Shown here piece by piece: positions 1 through 12,796 of a stretch of DNA of 64,000 bases (the first letter of the stretch is position 1; each line of letters begins with the position of its first letter). The translations under genes were made by a program, and so were the position numbers. The stretch comes from Romanomermis culicivorax (taxonomy: Eukaryota; Nematoda; Enoplea; Mermithida; Mermithidae). The notes beneath the pieces were generated by a model. It did not search any database and had not been told where the DNA came from. It worked only from the letters and a program-made list of their open reading frames with translations. The DNA is taken from assembly GCA_963922205.1 (NCBI GenBank), contig CAWUHX010000318.1:248001-312000 (forward strand), in the 5' to 3' direction.

Positions 1-2152
1 TTATACTGTATGAAGTAGCTAAATTTCTCCGTGGTGTGCACAGGATCGAAAAACTTGTTCGCTTCCTGCCCGCATTACCTTAAACCAATCCTGCTTCCAC
101 CACTGGCCTGGTGTTTTCATTCCACAGGATTTCCACGGGGTAATTATCCATTCAGATTTTTCATTGTAGAATATAATTCGTAAGGTCGACTGGGAGTGAG
201 TACTACATAACAAATTTATTCTCTCAATATAGATTTAAAATCATGTAATCACAACTGTTTATTGAAACTATTCAACAAAATGGCATCATTCACAGTTTTT
301 GGATTCAAACTGCTTTGTAAATCAGTTATTAGACGACTAGCCAAACTAAAGCATCGTTCCCTAAAGGTGCTGCTGGCCGGCATTGTCAAAAGTCTCCAAG
401 CAACGAAAGCCAATGTTTTGAAACGGGCAGCATTCACGTGAAAATTTGAATTTTTATCTGCTGAACAACGCAAACAAGTTAAATTTTTCACAGACTTTCA
501 ATAAAAATGTTTCGACATATAACTAGGTATTTGGAGTGTGAAAAATGATGTAAGAATTACCTAAAAGTCGTTGATATGTCACTGATTTTGTTTTTCCAAC
601 TTTTTTTATTGCAGATGAATACACTAAGGTTATTTTATCTTGGGCTCAACTAAATCAAGCCAAACCTTAAAAAGCTGAGAATACTCAAAAAAAAACCTGA
701 AATAACCTAAAATTCACCCTGGTGAAAAACCTAAACCTCGCATCACTGGTTGCCAACACTTTCTCCGTTTTTAAATTTGAAAAAAATTATCTGCCTGCTA
801 CATTACGATATACAGTGAAGATACCAAGTTGAAACAAATGTTCTTGAAGCGACTCACCTAGTTGAAAAAATTTGGAGGAGGAATACCTTTTTGCGGGAAA
901 AGCAGGGAATGCTGTGGAAAAAAATTTCACCAATCCCGCCCGCTCCCGTCTCCCGTTTAAAAAAGTCATCCCATTCCTGCCGCGGAAATGTGGCAAAAGC
1001 GGGCGGGAAGCGGGAACGTGACACCGCGCAAACCCCTAGCAGGGGTGGGGAAAGCTAAAATCATTGAGAAAGAAATCATCCTTGTCAACTGTCGATTTGG
1101 ACAGAACTGTATGGATAACTGAGTAGGGACCTGGATGGGCAGCACGATCTGGAATCCTGGCCAGGCTTGAATGTTCTGGCCTGTAAAAACCCCAAAATAT
1201 GGACAACTTTAAAACTTTACTGTTTGTTTCTTTATTTGAAATATGTTAGAAATTTTACTACTACTTAGTTTGTAGTCAATTATTTAGATGATATTATCAC
1301 AATGTTAACATTTGCTTCAGAAGCATGTTTGAAGACTCTAACCACTCCTAAAATCTGACTAGATCAATTATTATAGGCATATGTAAATGTGACTCAAAAT
1401 TAATTAACGTTAACATTTAAATGCGGTCAATTAAGGCTGTTTCATCCATAAAAATCATCTGTTTGTAAATTTTCACTGTTGTAGTTCTTATTTTCAATCT
1501 GACATTCAATTTCACCATAACTGCTGTTTAACTTAGAAAATTGGAATATTGTACTTTACCATCAAAGAAAGTAGCAACGTCATGCAACTGAAATAAATTT
1601 CCCCAGAGTAAAATGAAGAAAAATGTGTCCAAGTCAGTGTCACATTTTGGAAAACATTTTTGGGCGTCTATCCTAAAAACTTGTTAAGGTCGCATTCTCC
1701 TGGGAAAATTCTATGTCACTTGTCGTCATACAACACTAACCCATTTTATTTCGAATAGCATAGTCAAAACGTAGAAACTTCCCACGTACCCTTTGTGTAT
1801 TTACTATTACATATAAAATTTGATGCTAATGAGAAAGAAACCTACACCAGAAAAAAAGCTGAGCCGTCATTTGGCAGCCTAAACGAAACGACGGCCAATT
1901 TTATACTTGGTCTTTAGCTTTAAGGGCAAAAGCGCAATAAATTTTGATCATTTGGGCTTAATAGAGCCTTCCAGGGAGAATCTATATCTGGAAACTAATT
2001 TCTAGTAATTCAATTTCTATTGTGCAACATCATCCGGCTTTTGTGTATATATATTGACAAACGATTTTCTAGAATAATGGCCACTAGTAGTGAGTCATAT
2101 TTGGTTTTCGTTCAAGTTATGAAATGTAGTATCCCTTAATGGTTGTTTGAAG
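1..2152. other. No gene recognised; upstream flank or intron of the zyxin-family gene
   Basis: Short frames only, none with a recognisable domain. The missing N-terminal exons of the downstream LIM gene could lie here but I could not identify any. Around 895-1020 there is a GC-richer patch with repeated GCGGGAA-like words on both strands (gcgggaaaagcaggga, cccgcccgctcccg, gcgggcgggaagcgggaa), which looks like a decayed transposon end. The remainder shows no clear repeat. Confidence 0.5.
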
Positions 2153-5100
2153 ATTGTTGTCATTCATGCAACGAAGAAATAACTTTGGAGCGCAGTGGAT
2201 GTTTCGCAATGGACAACTTTTACCATATTGACTGTTTAGTGTGCGGTGCCTGCAGTAAGTCTTTCACGTATATTGGGAGATAAATCTTTCACCCTAATCC
2301 ATGTCCTTGACATGTTGCTGTTATCAGTCATAACCCTATTTCTGAAAATGTTGCTCATCACTACCACTACAATCAGTAGTATCCAACCTTCCATGTGGTC
2401 GATACAGCTGGTAAAACATCTGTCTTCGCCAGATGATCGAGGGTTCGTGCCCCTCACCGAGCACAATTTTTTCCTAGACGTGCTATATTTTGACATGCAA
2501 TATGGGTAACCCGCCCAGAGCCTATTTCTCTTTCAGGGAAGATATTGTACTCGTATTTTGATGACTCTTCATCACAAGGCCTGTCACATACACAATGCTG
2601 CAAACTGTCCAACTGAATTTTTACTCATGTTTCGACTGTCCCTTCAAATATTACGAGTGTCATAATTCCGGAATGAATATAGAAACTAATTGGCAGTCTG
2701 AAAGCCAATATAAAGAATCTGGTTTCCTAAAAATCGGCTATCTTCCCAACGTCAAGTTTTATCTACTCCGTTTAATTATCTATTTGTCAATGCATAAAAG
2801 TTACTCCAAGTTCAATCAAGATATGGCGCTTGGGCTTATCATGTCATTCCAAATTAAATGAGCAATACATATGAGTGTGCCCAAAAATCGAGGATTCCAA
2901 AAAGTCAAGGTCTTCAAAGACGTTCAGCATATCTCATTAAGTAATGTTATACCTATTGTATCTATGCTGATGTAATAATACAACAAATTCATAATAATGG
3001 ATAAAGAAAAAATAAAAAAGAAGCACTATATGTGAAGGGAATCCAATCAACTAGGTTTAATCTTCTGATCAACTAGTTCGACAATGGACGAAGTATTAAA
3101 CTCTATCAAAAACAACTCAGTAGGAACAATGCCAGATAAAATGGATAGATTATGCAAAAGTTTAAGGCAATAGAAAATGCTAATAAAGAATCATAACAAA
3201 ACAAAGATAGAACCAAAACTTACCCAGCCAATATGGGACATAAAAGTAGCAAGTGAGTTTAAGTCAAAAAAAGGAAAATGTGTACAACATTTTGGATCAA
3301 ATATAATTTTGGGCCCGTTTGAAGATTATAATGTGAATGAGAAAGTTTTTTATTGTCAGCGTTGCAAAATTCACTAGTGCAAAGTTCCAAATTTCAAAGG
3401 TTAGAAGAGATAGAAAAGTTTTTTTGTATTCATAGTATATGAATTCTGTAATATGTTATACAAAGTTGACAGCAATAAATTTCATATTTGATGAATTATG
3501 TGTACTAACAGGTGTACGCGCATGGAAAGATGGCTCGGATTGTGAACTTCATATAGTCACATCCGAACTGTATGGATCCGGGTATGTAAAACACGTTGCC
3601 GGGTCCATCCGGAACCTAAAATTTCTGGATAAAAACTGACAACAGTTGGTAAAACCTGGCGCCAGATCTTTTCGCCTGAGCCAGTGTTTTTGGGTGAAAC
3701 CTGGATCCGGCTCTGAATCTAGACTGGTTCCGGGTTGTTCTGAATGTAGCACTTGTTACGGATGCAGTCTTGGATTCAGCAGCAAACTGGATCTGGGTAT
3801 GGAATAATGATGAAATATGTGGGTCGCTCAGATGACCAATGGCCTTTCTTGAGTTACAGATTGATGGAGTGAATGATATGGGGTCATACGAGTGACATTC
3901 CTGAACAATGGTCACTCGAATGACTATTCCATCAAAAATTTTGGAAACAATCACGAAAATCTTCTCATAATAGTTTCAGGTCACCAGAACGACTACTGGT
4001 CACACAGATGACCATTTCATCAAAAATCTCTGGAATGGTTACTAAAATTTTATGATGCAGTGAGCTAATACGACGTCACACAAGTGACCACTGGTCACTC
4101 TACTCCTTTGGACCAACTCGAGAAACTACATTGCTGAACTGTGATATCTTGACAGGTTTCTGGTGAAATCCGATGGAGAAACCTTCACAGTGATTTGACA
4201 CAATAGTCATTTTTATCATTCAAATGACGACAGTCGACTTCAAATTTAACACCAAAATCTCAAATGCACTATTTGGATGAATTGAATTCTAAAAGTAACA
4301 TGAGTGACCAGTGGTCATTCGGCTCATTCGAATGATCACATGTGACTTTTTTCTCAGGCTTCACCTACTACAGACTGTTTGGACTTTCTCCAAAAGTTCA
4401 AATGAGTGACCAGTGGTCACTCGGGTCATTCGAATGACCGCACATGATAAACTTCCTTGAACTTCAGCTCGAGAAATCGCATGTCTGAACTGTGACCATC
4501 ATAATATTTTATGTTTCCGGCTCTGGATCCGAGACTGCATCCATACATGAACGGATGGCTTTTAGGCTTATCCGGCATTTATTCTTATCCGGCCCTAGGT
4601 TTTAACAATTTTTGGAACCAGCGCTTAAATCCGGTAAATATTCAAGACCATCATTTACCCATGGGCATTAGTCCGGGTTTTACTGGGGGAGCCGTATTTT
4701 ATCCAGAAATTTTCGGATCTGGACTGGAGCAGGAGCCTGGTTTAACTCCCAGGTCACTTCCACCAGTGAATCATTTCCGCCACAAGGTCACTTCAGACAT
4801 TGGTTCATTCTCGCTATCGAGTGGTCTTGACCTGAAATAAAATTTGGCATGCCTAAGCCTTTGAATGCGGAGGTAAATTGTTCCTGAGGCGAATGCGGCT
4901 GCAGTTGGCCATAAATCATTTGAAAATATGATGAAAGTACGAATGGTCATCACTGTATCATCACATTTAGTTTGAATGGATAATTTTAAGGTTTAAACAG
5001 CATCTACGAGGTAATCGCTGTTTTGTTTGATCCTTATCGGTCGGCATAGCATGCAGTATAACATTTGCATCAGATCTACATAAAAGTTTTATAAACTAGT

Positions 5101-8100
5101 CCGATGTAATGTCAGGCGCAAGGATTTGTACAAGATCCTTGCAAGATCTTCATAACGGAATTAATGCAGATTTTGCAAATGGCCTTGTACACAATTACAA
5201 AGATGGTATATTGATCATACAACAGTCCAATTTTCGAGCTAGTGAGTATATTGCATTCTACCTGACCATGTGTGAACTTTCTGTGGACTGCAAATTAAAC
5301 ACCGTACTGATGAGCAAAGATCATGTGTCAGTGAAGATCGCACATTAGCTGCAGCACAAGTGTGGAATTTCAGTCCATATGCCCTCGGCAACCCTTCTGC
5401 GGTTCTCGGGAGATTTCTGACTCAGCTCTAACCCTGACGCTACCTGGACTACCTTAAGATAGTGTCAAGGGAATTAAGCACTGAGAGGCCCTGTGTAATT
5501 ACAGGCTTGAATAACGGAATTATTATTTTTAAATCGAACAACAAACGAAATGTAAATAAAACACCAAAACACCCCCGGTACAAATCCACAAAACTGTACA
5601 CACGAAATCGAAACGCAATAACATTTCCGAAGCGGTAGCATCAAAAAATAAATCAGCACTGCTGCGCAGATGCAATAGCAAAACGTCCATTAAACGAAAT
5701 TATGCAAATTCGTGTACACGGAAGTAGGCTCTGCTCGGCAGATCAAGAACGTCACAGAAAACTTGACACTGGCGAACAGACCACAAAACAAAATGAAAAT
5801 GTGCCACAAAATACTTTTTGCACTATGCAAAAATTTTTTCCTCCCATTGTTTTCTTTACCAAAAATAGTATAACACAAACCGTTTTGACATATTTGTTTA
5901 CCTAATGAAAAGTGAACTAAGTTTAACAACAAAGAACTTTAGAAATAAAATGAATGATGATTGACGACCAAAGGTGTCAGAGGAATTTACCCTCTGACAC
6001 AAGACGAACACCAGGACTTGGTCCTGAGCATATTTATAAGCAAAATCTATCTGACAAAAAATCGAGGACTCCCTTAGTTTCTTATGGATCCTCATTTTAC
6101 ACATTTTTTTCCATTTCATGCTTCAGAGATCCCACTATGCGGTTCTTCATTCTATTGCATCAACGATGTATTATATTGCGAAACTGATTATTGGGAAACA
6201 GTAGAAAAATGCGACATTTGTCACGAACCGATAGCAGATAAAGTAAAAATGAGTGAATAATTGTAAAATAAATAATTATAATCAACTTTCAGATATTGAA
6301 AGTGGCCGATAAAAATTACCATACAAATTGTTTCACTTGCGTTTCTTGCAAAGGACACCTGGACGGCGTGCCGTTTACTGCTCATCCCGAGGAAGGTGTT
6401 CATTGTATGGTATGCTATCGCGAGTAAGACTTTTTGCAATAATGATATTCAATCTGTATTTTTTAGGTTTTAATCACAAAATCATGTGAGAAGGCTTGTC
6501 CTACTCGTAGGTAATGGGCACTCATGCAGATTAAAGTACATTACTGAAAGTTTTATCCTCTGTATTTCGAATAAGCTTTCAACTTTTTATATTAATTTCA
6601 TTCTTTGTGTCGTCTTTCATTTACCTGTAAAATTAAAATTTATTTGCGAAACATGTGAAAATTCTATAAAATGTGCAACAATCTATTCACCGCCTTGATT
6701 CCAGATTGTATTTGGTGTAAATCAACAGTTTCTTTGATCGTGAAATTTTTAAAAAAATCTGGGTTTTTCATAAACTTGACATGCTTGTCCATATCACAGT
6801 TGGGTCCAGAAAATAGTCATCTATTCCCAAGTGAGCGATTCTCCGGTTAGCAATTCCCAATTGTGCGAATTCCCAAGTAAGCGACTTCCCATTTGAGCGA
6901 TTCTCATGTGAGCGATTCCCAATTGAGCGAATTCCCAAACGAGCGAATTCCCTAGTGAGCGGATTCGCAATTGGCGATTCCTAACGAGCGATCGAGGATT
7001 TAATAACACTTTCTTCATATTTTCTTTCTTTACCTAACATTTTTCTTTGTGTGTATTTCTTTTTTCTTTCGTTTTCTGCGTGTATTGCTAATGTGTTTGT
7101 TTATGTATCTTTTAACGTTTTCATCTTTTGTCTCTGCTTTCTTTCCTTTTTGTTTTTCTTGTCATCCACATTTTTCTTTTTTGCTCGTGAAACAACACAT
7201 TACAAGTTGTGATTTTAAATAACCGTTGTCTCCTGTATAATTCTAGTACAGTTCGATATGCTTGAGTCTTTCATCATTGTATGTGTGAAAATCTTCATAA
7301 AAAACAGACAAAAGAATGCTGAAAGAAACAAAACATCAAGAGAAAGGAAACATAAACAAAAATGAAGACATTAAGAATATGTGAAAATAAGCGGAAAAAC
7401 ACTAGAAAAAGAAAGAAAACATGAAAATAGTGACAAGAAGAAGCAATATAGAGAAAGCAGCAAGAAAGAAAGAAAAAATGTGAAAAAAATAAAAGAAAAA
7501 ATCAGGATAGGTTGAAAGCAAAAAACTAAGATGAAAAATAATGAAGAAAAAATTCACCGTACTAAGACTATATACTATACATTGACGTCAGCAAGAATAT
7601 TATACAAACAATACAGGACAGTTTCCAATCAATTGGAAAAAATATATGAAACCAAAATAAGGATTTGAGCTTAATCAGCCCATTTTCTATTAAAATATAA
7701 TATAAAACACCAAGAAGGAATAAAAAAATTATAGAATATGAACACAGAAAATTTTTATGCAAAATATACAGGGTGAGCCAAAAAAAGGCGACCGGTGCTG
7801 ACTTTTATAACTTTCAAACGGATGGAGCTTGGATAATATGAAATACTGCATTAGAATGCCTTGTTTGTCTTTGCTACAAAGGCCAAGTTTTATGCTCCAA
7901 GCTTTTATGGTTATTGTACAAATAGAAATGTAGTAAAAGTAGTCATTTTTCAAAAAGTAAAAGTTGTGAAGTCAAAGTACAAGTTGTCCAATTGTGAAAA
8001 AAAAAACTTTGTAGAGCAGTTTACATACAAAAATACTTTAAAAATCACCCAGATGTGTTAGTTACACGTAATTTAAAGTCAGCATTTTCTTGTTTCAATA

Positions 8101-9436
8101 GGGGAAAAATTTCGTCAAAATCAAGAGCTATTGTTTCGAAATTTGAAAAAAGCAAAATCAATTCAGTCATTGACCAGATCGAAAAAGAATTAAAATTATT
8201 GGTGAAACAGAAAGTATGACTCACTAAAACAGCTCTCTTGTAGCTTCCAGCTGTCATATGGTTCTTATCATTGGACCCATTGTACTTTTCTGCAGTAAAA
8301 CATGTTGATTTTGTCAATTTTTTGAATATTTATTTGCAAAAAAATCGACGTTTAGTGTTTTTGATTCTAGTCAGTTAATATTTGAGCAATCTTGCTGAAA
8401 CTTTACAGTTTTTATGCCAGATGTTTTGTCTATCGACGGCAGGTAACAGCATTGAAAAAGGTTCGCCCATTTGAAAGCTATGAAAGTCAGTACCCTGTAT
8501 TACTTGTTTATTTCCAGTCCTAATCATGAAATTAGTTGATTATGTGAAAAGATATCCCAACATGACGGACCTATGGTCAGTAGGCGTACATAACTGAACA
8601 AATTGACAGGTACGCCTTTCGTGTTGATGCAATAGTTGGAAGAAACTGAAGCGACCTGGTTGCATCCAGTTTCCATCTGTCTTCATTTTTACGACTATTA
8701 GGACCTTACGATATTCATTTAATAGTGGATAACGTCATAAGTTTGGAATATCAGGCTTTAGAGCTTGAGTAATTTTGAGATTATGCTTGATCTGCAGAAT
8801 TGACGTGATTCTTGTGGGTGAATATGGCCCAAATGATTTGATATCCCGACCCTCAATTCACTTGATCTGTATTTCAATTCCTATGATAATATTTCAGTAA
8901 GTTCGCGCCTCGCTGTGCAGCATGTCGTCAAAGCATCGTGCCCGAACCCGGTTCCAATGAAACCATGCGCGTCGTTTCCTTGAACAGAAGCTATCACATC
9001 GATTGTTACAAGTGTGAAGTGAGTAAATAGCTACAGAAGCTTTTCATAATGCTTTGCAATTATTCTTTGCTTTGATGTTTTTGGCATGTATTGTCAAATA
9101 TATATCAAGATGAATGATCGGGATAACGTTCAAAGCCTAAATATCTATGGCTTTTCCTTTAAACAAACTGCATTCTTCTCTTCCCTTTTTTTCTCCTCAT
9201 AGCATCTTCTCAAGAGGCACTGTTTCTATATCTGAAGCAGAGTTGGGAATATACCAAAAAACATATTTTGATATTGTCGTACATTCTTTGAGGAGTGCGG
9301 TCTGAAACTGTCGTCGAGGATCGAAGGTCACGAATGTTACCCATTCGAAAACCAAATTTTGTGCAGGACGTGCAGCGCCAATAAACGGAACAGATTCAAG
9401 TCGTCTGGAAAAACGAAAAAAGCCGGTGATACGTAG
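2153..9436 (+). CDS. zyx: Zyxin/LPP-family LIM-domain protein, C-terminal three LIM domains (5' incomplete)
   Basis: Five spliced exons read as one frame: 2153-2254, 6127-6242, 6293-6423, 8898-9018 and 9293-9436 (stop TAG 9434-9436). All junctions are GT-AG and the phases match. The joined protein has three LIM domains. The first starts CCHSCNEEI and contains GCFAMDNFYHIDC. The second starts EKCDICHEPI and contains ADKNYHTNCFTC and LDGVPFT. The third starts KFAPRCAACRQSIVPEPG and contains NETMRVVSLNRSYHIDCYKCE, followed by ECGLKLSSRIEGHECYPF. The E-x-T-x-R-V-V segment and the CYP(F/L) motif of LIM3 are typical of the zyxin/LPP/TRIP6 group and less like ajuba or testin. Family role: actin-linked scaffold at adhesion sites that can shuttle to the nucleus (established knowledge). 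The C-terminus is a short basic tail (KRNRFKSSGKTKKAGDT). An AATAAA at 9438-9443 overlaps the end of the gene. The proline-rich N-terminus and start codon were not found. Intron 1 (3.9 kb) and intron 4 (2.5 kb) carry repeats listed separately. Confidence 0.88.
2394..2464 (+). ncRNA. tRNA-like sequence inside zyxin intron 1
   Basis: Two canonical-looking arms occur in the right order. A 5-bp stem with a 7-nt loop (ATCTG-TCTTCGC-CAGAT, 2418-2434) sits where an anticodon arm would be. A perfect T-arm-like hairpin follows (GAGGG-TTCGTGC-CCCTC, 2439-2455). A D-arm-like CAGCTGGTAAAAC precedes them. The acceptor stem pairs poorly and loop position 33 is C, not T, so a functional tRNA is unlikely. 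A decayed tRNA or a SINE head is the better reading. Confidence 0.35.
3560..4790. repeat. Foldback-like repeat with internal palindromic minisatellite, in zyxin intron 1
   Basis: The flanks are diverged inverted copies of each other. AAAATTTCTGGATAAAA near 3617 recurs reversed near 4694, and GGATGCAGTCTTGGATTCAG near 3760 recurs reversed near 4521. Between them (about 3810-4450) lies a degenerate array built on the palindrome GTGACCAGTGGTCAC, often with a second palindrome GGTCATTCGAATGACC. No transposase frame is present. Probably a non-autonomous foldback DNA element. Confidence 0.55.
6825..7540 (-). mobile_element. Truncated foldback element copy with GAGCGATTCCCAATT minisatellite (zyxin intron 3)
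   Basis: 6830-7010 is a degenerate ~20-bp minisatellite (gagcgattcccaattgagc type). It is followed by a pyrimidine-rich stretch and then a purine-rich stretch (7300-7540). The order matches, in reverse complement, the right part of the complete foldback element at 55555-56766. For example, the segment around CTTGAGTCTTTCATCATT at 7261 corresponds to 56360 reversed. The element lies inside the intron between zyxin exons 6293-6423 and 8898-9018. Confidence 0.6.
7769..8497. mobile_element. Mariner-type MITE (729 bp) with TA target duplication
   Basis: Begins CAGGGTGAGCC and ends ...GTACCCTG, with TA directly outside both ends (7767-7768, 8498-8499). The inner ends are inverted relatives: GCTGACTTTTATAACTTTCAAACGG on the left against a reversed CTGACTTTCATAGCTTTCAAATGGG on the right. 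There is no intact transposase. A related copy in inverted orientation lies at 12797-13462. CAGGGTG ends with a TA duplication fit the Tc1/mariner superfamily (established knowledge); the assignment is inference. Confidence 0.65.
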
Positions 9437-10398
9437 AAATAAAACATTACTCAGTTAGTATGGAATTATGTTTTATGTAATCGGATGTTCTATATACTGT
9501 ATTATTCTGTCGAATAATAAGACCGTATATTGCAGAAGATGGAGTGGATACACACACTTGCGGATTGGAGGTTTTCACTTCGTCCAGATATGTGTTTGAA
9601 CTCACAAAAACAATTATTTTTCAAGATGAGCGGGAAAATTAATCTTTTGACAAATCTACATATTTACTTCCAATTGTTGCATACCCTTTCTGATTCATTC
9701 TATACTTATATATCTATGCCTCTCAACGGAAAGCCGCTCTTGAGATGAAACTAAGACATTTTTAGGATATTCCTGCAAATAATAAAACTGGAAAGTAGGC
9801 ACACAGTAGGTATTCTTAAGGTAGGACTGGAAACTTGTGAACACTTACTAATTTTTGCCCTTTTCTAGTTTCCAAACATTTTATAAAAAACAGATTGTAG
9901 CACTGTCTGTTATTCTTAAAATTTACTAATAATACCAACTTTTTTTGGAAGGCTTCTAGAGAATAAGTGTTATCTTATATTCCTATTATTTTCTGTTAAA
10001 CTACAAGTCACATACAATTGAAAATTTGGGGGCATACTCAACAATTTTGAATGAAAAATCTTGTTCTAAAAGCTGTTTGTAAAGGGTACTGATTTTTGTC
10101 GTTATTCAAATATTGAAATGCTATTTTTCAGGAAAGAGATGAAAGACGCTACACAACTCAGGAAAATTGTTCCATTCAAGCAAAATTTTATTTTTTGAAC
10201 AAATCGTGATGTTTATTACAATATCAATTGTTTAATTTATAATTTAAGTACATTGATCAATGATTAAGTGATCCATTTGAGATTAAAAGATTAGTTTTTA
10301 TGCTAGACCAATTTATCTGTGAAAAAACAGCTTTTTAATTATCAAATGTCAGTGACATTAAGTAATGTACAGCTGTAGATGACATCCTTATTTGTATA
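9437..10398. other. Gap after the zyxin gene; nothing recognised
   Basis: AT-rich sequence without convincing frames. A 72-residue frame at 9530-9748 has no recognisable domain and begins just downstream of the zyxin poly(A) signal. Confidence 0.4.
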
Positions 10399-11639
10399 CA
10401 GGGTGAGCGAAAAAAAGGGCCAACCGAAATAGCCTACTACAGCATGCGCCACGGCTAAAGACGGTCGTTTAATGATTCAGTTATTTACTCGGCTAATGGG
10501 CTAACAGGCTAATGAACAAAATATGCATTTTAAATGTCAATGACAATGTTGAATGACAATTTTAAATGTCAATGACACTAATGAAACACATTGTACATTT
10601 TGCACAAGGCCAAAGGAAAAGCAACATATGATTTTTATTTGCAAGAGTTCGCAGGACAACTTGTTTCTTCCTCTTCATGATATTTCAAAAGCCTAGTTAT
10701 GGGGATGACACACACCAGTAAGGTTGCCATACATTTGACATTATTTTGACGTGTCACACAAGTAACCCATAAAGCGTGAGCAATCGAGGTCAATGACACG
10801 GATGTTGAAACTTCTCAGTTATCAGTAGGCTTTTTTTCCCTTTGTACATGCCAAATGAAACAACTGCTAAGCTGGTGTCTATTAAAATACATAATGGAAC
10901 ACACATAATTGGCATATTGCATGTTGCCTATGAAAATCTCTAAAGACCATGGACAGGATGAAATTTGAGATATGGAAATGCAACTCTTCGGGTCAACATT
11001 AATATTAAGCTTAGAAACCCCAAGCTTTCTTTGGTGACACTTTGTAACAAATGACCCTCCAGCAAAAAAGCCAAGTTAGAATTTTGTTTCTTCCAGAGCT
11101 CAGCTAGGATTTCTTGTGGTCTCTCTCATTTAGAAATCTGTGCATTTTCTAGCTTTCTGTTTGTGTTCTTAATTTTAACCTAATGGCCTCAAAGTCAAAA
11201 CTTACGGATCGGCTTTGCAATATTGTGTATGTTCAGGCATACAAAGAAAACATCGACTTTAACCATATATTTGATGCACCAGAGGTAAATTTTCTAGAAA
11301 TAACAGGGAGCCTTTGTTATTTAATAAACTTTTTAGATCAAAAAGCTCCTCCTTCCTTCTTCCAAAAATACCAAACCGGAATTTATTTTTGGAACTCTTC
11401 TCCCGCCAGCTTCCATTTTGATGGCTCCTGCTACAAGATTAAAAATAACAGTAATTATGCATAGTCATGGCCACACATGTGCATGCAGGTACTCTGTTGG
11501 GTCTCTGGGGAACCATACATCGGCATCAGAATGTTTGGTGGGTCTGGACCCTTTCAGCGGTCAGAGTCAAAAATTTTTTGAGCCGTTTTATAGAAAGAAG
11601 TAACTAAAAATGCTGAAAAATAAAACTCATTTTGGAGTG

Positions 11640-12310
11640 AGGTATTCGAAAAAGTAGTTTCAGAGCACCAAACTGATTTTTGAGTTAGGTATTCGAAAAA
11701 AATAGTTGCACAGCACCAAACTGATTTTTGAGTGAGGTATTTGAAAAAAATAGTTTCAGAGCACCAAACTGATTTTCGAATGAGGTATTCGAAAAAAATA
11801 GTTTCAGAGCATCAAACTGATTTTTGAGTGAGGTATTCGAAAAAAATAGTTTCAGAGCATCAAATTGATTTTTGAGTGAGGTATTAAAAAAATGATACAG
11901 CACCAAACTGATTTTTGAGTGAGGTATTCGAAAAAAATAGTTTCAGAGCACCAAACTGGTTTTGGAGTGAGGTATTCAAAAAAATAGTTGCACAGCACCA
12001 AACTGATTTCTGAGTGAGGTATTCGAAAAAAATAGTTTCAAAGCATCAAATTGATTTTTGAGTGAGGTATGTGAAAAAATAGTACAGCACCAAACTGATT
12101 TTTGAGTGAGGTATTCGAAAAAAATAGTTTCAGAGCACCAAAATGATTTTTGAGTGAGATAGTTTCAGAGCACAAAACTGATTTTTGAGTGAGGTATTCG
12201 AAAAAAATAGTTTCAAAGCACCAAACTGGTTTTTGAGTGAGGTAGTTTCAGAGCACAAAACTGATTTTTGAGTGAGGTATTCGAAAAAAATACTTTCAGA
12301 GCACCAAACG
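11640..12310. repeat. 48-bp minisatellite, about 14 copies
   Basis: Unit: CACCAAACTGATTTTTGAGT followed by GAGGTATTCGAAAAAAATAG and TTTCAGAG. Some copies are shortened and some carry small variants. Because 48 is a multiple of three, the minus strand stays open and appears to encode a 16-residue repeat. I treat that as incidental. Confidence 0.9.
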
Positions 12311-12324
12311 CCAGACCCATTATT

Positions 12325-12725
12325 TATAACACACTGCATTAGCCACACTAGCCCATTGGCCACATTAGCCCATTGGCCACATAAGCCTATTAGCCACATT
12401 AGCCCATTGGCCACATTAGCCCATTGGCCACATTAACCCATTGGCCACATAAGCCCATTAGCCCATTGGCCACATCAGCCCATTGGCCACATAAGCCCAT
12501 TAGCCACATTAACCCATTACCCACATTAGCCCATTGGCCACATTAGCCCATTGGCCACATTGGCCACATTAGACCATTGGCCACATTAGCCCATTGGCCA
12601 AATTGGCCACATTAGCCCATTGGCCACATTAGTCCATTGGCCACATTGGCCCATTGGCCACATTAGCCCATTGGCCACATTAGCCCATTGGCCACATTAG
12701 CCCACTCGGCCACATTGGCCTAATT
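12325..12725. repeat. 17-bp minisatellite (CATTAGCCCATTGGCCA)n
   Basis: More than twenty near-identical 17-bp units with occasional deletions. The array starts right after the 48-bp array, separated by about 20 bp. Each unit contains the palindrome TTGGCCAA or TGGCCA. Confidence 0.9.
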
Positions 12726-12796
12726 CATAAGCACTTTTAGCCTAATAGCCCAGCTAATATTTTTGAATCTGTATACAAAACACAGTAGTAGGCTAT

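Larger units (their letters stand above)
10399..12770. mobile_element. Composite repeat bounded by CAGGGTGAGCG and CTG/TATAC, containing two minisatellites
   Basis: The left end TA-CAGGGTGAGCGAAAAAAAGG resembles the ends of the mariner-type MITEs. About 20 bp of the left subterminal sequence (CCAACCGAAATAGCCTACTAC) reappears inverted just beyond the right side at 12782-12803 (GTAGTAGGCTATTCAGGTTGG). The interior has no coding potential and includes the 48-bp and 17-bp tandem arrays. The exact right boundary is uncertain. Confidence 0.35.

Noticed and set aside
2536-2861. Second exon of the zyxin gene after the acceptor TTCTCTTTCAG
   Set aside because: The frame does not continue a LIM domain. 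Splicing 2254 directly to 6127 gives exactly the right spacing (C-x8-FY) and phase.
11685-12414. Minus-strand frames with a 16-residue repeat
   Set aside because: They arise because the 48-bp minisatellite is a multiple of three; no start context and low complexity.
11640-12725. CRISPR-like repeat array
   Set aside because: Units are directly tandem with no unique spacers, and the sequence is eukaryotic.
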